Assembly: GCA_035496575.1 (NCBI GenBank)
Contig: DATJEN010000344.1
Span: 1 to 12,183, forward strand
Reading direction: 5' to 3'
DNA: 12,183 nucleotides
Source: PALSA-1355 sp035496575
Lineage (GTDB): Bacteria > Planctomycetota > Planctomycetia > Pirellulales > PALSA-1355
This document shows, piece by piece, positions 1 through 4,593 of this stretch (positions within the stretch are counted from its first letter, which is position 1; every line of letters begins with the position of its first letter). The translations under genes were made by a program, and so were the position numbers. The notes beneath the pieces were generated by a model. It made no database searches. It was given only the letters and a program-made list of their open reading frames with translations, and was not told where the DNA came from.

Positions 1-2
1 TT

Positions 3-767
3 GCCATCGCGGTGTATGGTACGCACCAGAACTGGAAGGACGCCGCCAAAAACGTCGAGGTGAAGCGCAAAGCGGCCGTTGCGGACTTGCAGAAAGCGCA
101 AGAGGAGAAGGCGGCGCTCGATACGGAGATTCAAAAAGAACGCGCCGCCGTCCGGCAGACGCTTGGCAAACTGGAAACCGAGCGAAACGAGTTGCAAGTC
201 GTGCGCGATGAGCTGACCAAGCAACGCGACGCCTTGATGGTGAAAGATAAAGAAGCGGTCGCGGCGCTCGACACGGCCCAGCAAAATCTGGCCAAGCTGA
301 CCAACGAGGTCGAAGGGCTGCGCGGCGAGATTCGCGACGCACAGGGCCAACGCGATAAACATTTCTCGCGCGTCGTCGAGGTTACCGATCAGCTTCATCA
401 GACGCAGGGCGAGCTCAAGCGAATTGAAGAACGCCGGCTGCAGCTAGCGTCGCAAGTAGCCGCTCAAGGCCAGGTGCTCAACGCGCATGGCCTGAGCAAA
501 GACACGCCGGTTGACGGGCTGCCTCCGCAAGTTCGCGGAAAAGTGCTGGCCGTCAATCGCGACAACATGGTCGAGATTTCGCTCGGCTCCGACGACGGAT
601 TGCGAACCGGCCACACGGTGGAAGTATTTCGCGGCAGCAAGTATCTGGGCCGCGTAGAAGTGTTGCAGGCCGCCCCCGATCGCTCGGTGGGCAAGGTTCT
701 GCCGGGTTTCAAGAAGGGCGCAATTCAGAAAGACGACGATGTCGCCACTCGGTTCAAGGTCGGCTAA
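3..767 (+). CDS. Coiled-coil protein with C-terminal MreC-like beta-barrel domain (5' truncated)
   Basis: The reading frame is open at the left edge, so the true start lies outside the window. The first visible residues (AIAVYG) look like the end of an N-terminal membrane helix. A GTG at 12 is possible but would remove that helix. From about nt 63 to 476 the protein is a long charged coiled coil rich in Glu, Lys, Gln, Ala and Leu. From about nt 525 to 761 a compact domain with alternating beta-type segments follows, including EISLGSDDGLRTGHTVEVF and LGRVEVL. The pattern 'LG-xDG-hxxG-hxVhR-G-hhGxV' resembles the beta-barrel of MreC-like proteins. Layout (membrane anchor, coiled coil, barrel) and position two genes ahead of mreB suggest an envelope scaffold. 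This is inference, and no specific family was confirmed. The stop codon lies inside the next gene (29-nt overlap), indicating co-translation. Confidence 0.8.
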   Translation, partial: AIAVYGTHQNWKDAAKNVEVKRKAAVADLQKAQEEKAALDTEIQKERAAVRQTLGKLETERNELQVVRDELTKQRDALMVKDKEAVAALDTAQQNLAKLTNEVEGLRGEIRDAQGQRDKHFSRVVEVTDQLHQTQGELKRIEERRLQLASQVAAQGQVLNAHGLSKDTPVDGLPPQVRGKVLAVNRDNMVEISLGSDDGLRTGHTVEVFRGSKYLGRVEVLQAAPDRSVGKVLPGFKKGAIQKDDDVATRFKVG

Positions 768-966
768 GAAGAAGGCCGCGGCCGCGCCCGCAGCGGCGGC
801 CCCCGCTGCCGCCGCGCCACCCACGCGCGCCGTGGTGGTCGAAAAGCCCAAGGCCAACATCTACACCGTGCTATTGATTATGGCGTTCGTGGCCGTCTTG
901 ATTGGTTGCCTGGCCCTGTATGGCGAATTGAACGCTTACGACTTCAAAACCAAAGCCGTTCTGTAA
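739..966 (+). CDS. Small single-pass membrane protein with Ala/Pro-rich N-terminus
   Basis: A 75-aa protein with three visible parts. A basic start (SRSAKKK) is followed by three AAAAP units at residues 13-27, a flexible low-complexity linker. Near residues 42-62 there is one strong hydrophobic helix (YTVLLIMAFVAVLIGCLALY) with a short polar tail. It probably sits in the cytoplasmic membrane with the basic, Ala/Pro-rich segment inside, by the positive-inside rule. The ATG lies 29 nt inside the preceding gene, with no clear Shine-Dalgarno, so translation is likely coupled. The gap to mreB is 42 nt. Similar small proteins with a 'VYTVhLhhshhAhLhG' helix are, from memory, common among planctomycete hypothetical proteins. 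I know no assigned function. Being a real gene is supported by the helix and the operon position. The Ala/Pro stretch alone would not be convincing in such GC-rich DNA. Confidence 0.75.
   Translation: MSPLGSRSAKKKAAAAPAAAAPAAAAPPTRAVVVEKPKANIYTVLLIMAFVAVLIGCLALYGELNAYDFKTKAVL
775..819 (+). repeat. Three AAAAP-encoding units in the small membrane protein
   Basis: GC-rich 15-nt units encode AAAAP three times in a row (residues 13-27). Codons differ among units, so the repeat is clearer in protein than in DNA. It forms a flexible linker before the membrane helix and is a likely spot for length variation between strains. Confidence 0.6.
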
Positions 967-1008
967 CGGCCGCGCGTTCCACTCTCAATCCCGAACCCCT
1001 GAGCAAGG

Positions 1009-2058
1009 ATGCTCCGACGCCTGCTAGGATTGCTGGGTTCTGATCTGGCCATCGACTTGGGCACCGCCAATACGCTCATCAGCGTGAAGGGCGAAGGCCT
1101 GGTCGTCAACGAACCCTCTGTCGTCGCTGTCGAGGAAGGCACGCGCCGCGTCGTCTCCGGCGGCTGCGCCGTCGGGCATCTCGCCAAACAAATGCAGGGC
1201 CGCACCGGGCAATCCATCTCGGTCGTTCGCCCCATGGCCGCCGGCGTGATCGCCGACTACCAGCTCTGCGAGGCCATGCTGCGGTACTTCATCCGCAAAG
1301 CCGGCGCGCGTGGCTTGGGAGTGCGTCCACGCGTCTTGGTCGCTTTGCCGGGCTGCATTACACCCGTCGAAAAGCGAGCCGTTTTCAACAGTGCCGAACG
1401 GGCCGGCGCCCGCGAGGTGTTGGTGATGTCGGAGGCCAAAGCCGCGGCCATCGGGGCGGCCCTGCCCGTCGCAGAGCCCGTCGCCAGCATGATCTGCGAC
1501 GTGGGCGGTGGCACCACGGAAGTTGCCGTGTTGAGCCTGGGCGAAATCGTGGCCCAGCGATCGATCCGCATCGCGGGCGATGCCATGGACCAGGCACTCG
1601 TTGAGTACCTCAAACGGCACTACAGCCTCAAGGTCAGCATGCCCGCGGCTGAACGGCTGCGGATCGAAATCGGCAGCGCGCAGCCGCTTGAGGACGAGCT
1701 GTGTGACGAGGTGCGCGGCATCGATGCGGTGAGCGGGTTGCCTCGCAAGGCCACGATCACCAGCGAAGAAGTCCGCGAGGCGCTCGGCGGTCCGCTATTG
1801 GCCATTGTCGATGCCATCAAGGCCACGCTCGACGATTGCACGACTGACCTGGCTTCCGACCTTGCCGAAAATGGTGTCGTGCTGGCCGGAGGCGGCGCGC
1901 TGTTGCGCGGCCTCGATCGCTACATCACGGCGCAGACTGGACTGCCCGCCAGGTTGTGCGCCGATCCGCTGACCGCCGTCGCACGTGGCACCTATATCTG
2001 CCTGAACCACTTCGACCGCTGGCGCAGCGTCATGCAGTCGAGCGACGAAGACGTGTAA
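1009..2058 (+). CDS. mreB: Rod shape-determining protein MreB (actin-like ATPase)
   Basis: 349 aa, the usual MreB length. MreB forms membrane-bound ATP-dependent filaments that position elongation-type peptidoglycan synthesis. The N-terminus (MLRRLLGLLGSDLAIDLGTANT) gives an amphipathic membrane-contact segment and the phosphate-1 motif DLGTANT (residues 16-22). Phosphate-2 is DVGGGTTEVAV (164-174) and the adenosine motif is AGGGALLRGLD (293-303). By alignment with Thermotoga MreB, the catalytic Glu and Thr correspond to E142 and T169, and both are present. The usual EEPMAAAIG signature reads SEAKAAAIG here (141-149), which marks a divergent member. The start ATG has only a weak AGCAAGG just upstream, but it gives the canonical MreB N-terminus. 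PBP2 follows 17 nt after the stop. The family call is secure; filament behaviour cannot be judged from sequence. Confidence 0.96.
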   Translation: MLRRLLGLLGSDLAIDLGTANTLISVKGEGLVVNEPSVVAVEEGTRRVVSGGCAVGHLAKQMQGRTGQSISVVRPMAAGVIADYQLCEAMLRYFIRKAGARGLGVRPRVLVALPGCITPVEKRAVFNSAERAGAREVLVMSEAKAAAIGAALPVAEPVASMICDVGGGTTEVAVLSLGEIVAQRSIRIAGDAMDQALVEYLKRHYSLKVSMPAAERLRIEIGSAQPLEDELCDEVRGIDAVSGLPRKATITSEEVREALGGPLLAIVDAIKATLDDCTTDLASDLAENGVVLAGGGALLRGLDRYITAQTGLPARLCADPLTAVARGTYICLNHFDRWRSVMQSSDEDV

Positions 2059-2075
2059 GCGGCAGGTCGGTATCG

Positions 2076-4259
2076 ATGGCCAGACCTCAGCAATATCACG
2101 ATTGGCACGGCCTGGCTCGCGAGCACAGCGACGGGCCCGTGGTCGAAAGCACTCGTCATCGGCTGCGCTGGTTGATGGCGCTGTTCGGCCTGGCGTCACT
2201 CGCGGTGCTCGCGCGCGCGATCCAGCTCGAGCTGCGCGATGGGGCCGCTTTTCGCGAGCTGGCCTCCCAGCCAGTTCGCCAGAAGCATCTCGTCGCGGCG
2301 CCCCGTGGTCGTATCTTGGCTCGTGACGGCACGGTGCTGGCCGCCGATCGCTCGGTGCGCGCCGTGGCGATCGAATATCGCTATCTGCAAGATCCACCCG
2401 ACGCGAAATGGCTGCGGCGAACCGCGCGCAGTCGCTTGACGCGCGCCCAGCGTGCGCAGCCGGGTAAACTGGAACATGCCGAGCAGGCCGTGCGCGATGA
2501 AATCGCGGCCATGCACGAGCGCCTGGCACGCCTGAGCGGCCTCGATCAGGCCCAGTGGCGGCGCCGCACCAGCCGCGTTGAAGCTCGCGTGCAAGCCCTA
2601 GCGGCGCGCATCGACCGCCAGCGGGCCGAGCGCTTCGAGGCCCGGCAGATCGAGGCAGAGTTGCAAGCCTTGCAGGAAGACTCAAGTGTTATGACGATCC
2701 TGTGTGAGCTGTTTGCCCCGCCCGAGCCGCTGCCGCCACCGGCGGTCGTGCTCGCGGAACAACGGGCCTTGCATCCGATCCTGCACGATCCACCGCCCGA
2801 GCTGGTTCAAGCGATTGAGCGCCATCCCGCCGATTTTCCGGGCGTGCAGTTGGTCGAATATGCCGAGCGGCGTTATCCCGGCGCAAGCCTGGCGGCGCAC
2901 GTGATCGGGCATGTCTCGGCACGAGCGGGACTCACTTTCCGAGCCGATCAACCGAAGTTGTCGGCCAGCGAGGCAGAGCCAGCGGGGCTCTTGGGCATTG
3001 AACGGCAACTCGAGTCGCGCTTGCGCGGCAATCCGGGCCTGCGCGTCGAAACGGTTGATCAGCGCGGGCGAATGCTGGCGCTTGATGATGAACACCTGGC
3101 GGTGCCTGGCCACGACGTCGTGCTCACCATCGATGCCGAATTGCAGGCGGCGGCCGAGCGGTTGCTGGATAGCTCGCTTGCAAAGCTGCACAAGGAATTC
3201 CACACCCCTGGCGCCGTGCATGGCGCGGCAGCCGTGGTGATGGATGTGCGAAGCGGCGAATTGTTAGTGGCGGCTAGCGCGCCTCGCTTTGATCCCAATG
3301 CCTTCGCCGTAGGATCGCCAACCACCGACGAATTCATTCGCGATGAGCAGCGCCCGCTATTCGATCGCGTGACCAAGATGGCGATTCCGCCAGGTTCGGT
3401 CATCAAACCTCTACTGGCGCTCGCGCTTGTCGACAATAAAGTGCTCAACCCGAGTGCAGAGTTTCACTGCCAAGGGTATTGGGAGGATCCGGATCGTTTG
3501 CGTTGCCAGATTTTCAAGCACCACGGCATCGGCCACAACGATGTCACGCTCGCCGACGCGCTGGCACAAAGCTGCAACGTCTATTTCTTCCATCATGTTG
3601 CCCGGCTGGGCGGGGAACCCATGGCCGACTGCTTGGCGCAGTGGGGTTTTGGGCAACGAACCGGTATCGAGCTTACGGATGAGGCCAGCGGCGCATCAGC
3701 GGATGCTGCGGCACATGCGAATCTGGGGCAGCGGCAATTGGCCGCCATCGGCCAAGGCAAGCTCACCGCAACACCGCTGCAGATTGCACGGGCTTATGTG
3801 GCACTCGCCAACGGAGGCAATCTGCTGGTGCCCAGGTTGGTGCGTCCTGACGTGGATCAAACCAATGTTCGAAGCGCGCTCGGTCGCGCCTCAGACCAGG
3901 TCTCCAGCGAGGCCCGCGTCGAGTTCAGCGCGGAAGCTCGCGCCGCCGTTGAAGAAGGATTGCGGCGCGCCGTGAATGATCCCATGGGCACGGCCTATGA
4001 AAGTGCTCGAGTCACTTGGGCCATGCTGGCCGGCAAGACCGGGACTGCCGAGACTGGCTTGGCGAGTGACCATAGCTGGTTTGCTGGCTATCTGCCCGCG
4101 GACTCTCCGCGGTTCGTGATCGTCGTGGCCATCGAGCATGGCGGCAGCTCAGCGGTTGCCGCGGCGCTGGCCAGAAATGTGTTAGAGCACATGCGCGAGC
4201 TGGGCTACTTTCCGGGTGAGGAGATCGCGCAAAAACCTCTGCCGGACGGCAAAGGTTAG
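2076..4259 (+). CDS. mrdA: Class B penicillin-binding protein, PBP2-like (peptidoglycan transpeptidase)
   Basis: 727 aa from the ATG at 2076, which has GGCAGG upstream. A 40-aa upstream extension would overlap mreB and looks like frame-shadow sequence. The enzyme cross-links peptidoglycan in the periplasm. One membrane helix lies near residues 31-51. The PBP dimerisation domain begins with APRGRILARDGTVLAADR (75-92). The transpeptidase domain holds all three active-site motifs: SVIK (S441 nucleophile to K444), SCN (499-501) and KTG (654-656). Residues about 110-205 form an Arg/Ala/Glu-rich, coiled-coil-like insert, which helps explain a length above the roughly 600-650 aa usual for PBP2. Its place directly after mreB supports an elongation PBP2 (mrdA) over the divisome protein FtsI, although class B enzymes can be confused. 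The transpeptidase call is very secure; the gene symbol is less so. Confidence 0.9.
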   Translation: MARPQQYHDWHGLAREHSDGPVVESTRHRLRWLMALFGLASLAVLARAIQLELRDGAAFRELASQPVRQKHLVAAPRGRILARDGTVLAADRSVRAVAIEYRYLQDPPDAKWLRRTARSRLTRAQRAQPGKLEHAEQAVRDEIAAMHERLARLSGLDQAQWRRRTSRVEARVQALAARIDRQRAERFEARQIEAELQALQEDSSVMTILCELFAPPEPLPPPAVVLAEQRALHPILHDPPPELVQAIERHPADFPGVQLVEYAERRYPGASLAAHVIGHVSARAGLTFRADQPKLSASEAEPAGLLGIERQLESRLRGNPGLRVETVDQRGRMLALDDEHLAVPGHDVVLTIDAELQAAAERLLDSSLAKLHKEFHTPGAVHGAAAVVMDVRSGELLVAASAPRFDPNAFAVGSPTTDEFIRDEQRPLFDRVTKMAIPPGSVIKPLLALALVDNKVLNPSAEFHCQGYWEDPDRLRCQIFKHHGIGHNDVTLADALAQSCNVYFFHHVARLGGEPMADCLAQWGFGQRTGIELTDEASGASADAAAHANLGQRQLAAIGQGKLTATPLQIARAYVALANGGNLLVPRLVRPDVDQTNVRSALGRASDQVSSEARVEFSAEARAAVEEGLRRAVNDPMGTAYESARVTWAMLAGKTGTAETGLASDHSWFAGYLPADSPRFVIVVAIEHGGSSAVAAALARNVLEHMRELGYFPGEEIAQKPLPDGKG

Positions 4260-4324
4260 AGGCCGATTTCGTACCCTCGAAAGTCCGATCGAACGCTTGC
4301 CAGGAGGCCGGTTTTCGGTCGCCT

Positions 4325-4350
4325 CCAACCCTGCGGGTTGGGCAATTTTT
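4325..4350 (+). terminator. Candidate intrinsic terminator after the mreB-PBP2 cluster
   Basis: A perfect 7-bp stem, CCAACCC (4325-4331) with GGGTTGG (4335-4341), closes a TGC loop. GCAA and five T residues (4346-4350) follow. It lies 66 nt past the PBP2 stop. The T-run is short and offset by four bases, so strength is uncertain. An upstream hairpin (4303-4326) shares two bases with it and may compete. Confidence 0.65.
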
Positions 4351-4458
4351 GAGGCCCCGCCCCGTCAGCTTCGCAGCCCTCGAGCGTCGGTCGAGCGGCT
4401 AACCACAAGCTATTATTTAGTACGGGGTTAATGGGTGTCGCCAGGCACCGATTGAGCG

Positions 4459-4488
4459 TTGCGAGAGTGACCACGAAAGGGGTATACT
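4459..4488 (+). promoter_or_regulatory. Candidate sigma-70-type promoter of gyrA
   Basis: TTGCGA (4459-4464, 4 of 6 to TTGACA) and TATACT (4483-4488, 5 of 6 to TATAAT) are separated by 18 nt. Transcription would begin near 4495, giving a leader of about 100 nt before the TTG start of gyrA. It is the best match in the gap and lies downstream of the terminator, as expected for a separate gyrA unit. Confidence 0.55.
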
Positions 4489-4580
4489 GGCGGTTTGGCT
4501 CTGAGGGCAAAAACGCCGCTTTTAGGGCCTCACTTTCAGGCCCACATCAGCCCTCCGCCCCGCCTGCTCGATTGACGCTG

Positions 4581-4586
4581 AAAGGA
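4581..4586 (+). promoter_or_regulatory. Shine-Dalgarno that fixes the TTG start of gyrA
   Basis: AAAGGA sits 7 nt before the TTG at 4594. No in-frame ATG lies near the expected N-terminus. The conserved GyrA core (LIDLPIEDELKDSYLTYSMS) begins about 25 residues after this TTG, as expected. Confidence 0.7.
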
Positions 4587-4593
4587 CCAGCAT

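Larger units (their letters stand above)
4260..4593. other. Intergenic region between PBP2 and gyrA
   Basis: These 334 nt hold no convincing gene. The proximal half carries two adjacent inverted repeats: GGAGGC (4303-4308) with GCCTCC (4321-4326), and the terminator hairpin at 4325-4341. The distal half carries the candidate gyrA promoter and a leader of roughly 100 nt ending in a good Shine-Dalgarno. Short open frames that cross it show no family features. It separates the cell-shape cluster from the gyrA unit. Confidence 0.7.

Noticed and set aside
444..860. 138-aa open frame on the minus strand with an alanine-repeat segment
   Set aside because: The alanine run is just the complement of the AAAAP region of the small membrane protein; no independent support.
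1956..2075. 40-aa N-terminal extension of PBP2
   Set aside because: Overlaps the end of mreB, is Arg-rich shadow sequence, and the ATG at 2076 has a Shine-Dalgarno and gives a normal N-terminus ahead of the membrane helix.
1795..2685. 296-aa open frame on the minus strand across the mreB-PBP2 junction
   Set aside because: Extremely Arg/Ala/Pro-rich, antisense to two firm genes; composition artefact.
4411..4416. TATTAT as a -10 element for gyrA
   Set aside because: No acceptable -35 lies 16-18 nt upstream, whereas TTGCGA-18-TATACT further down is a better pair.
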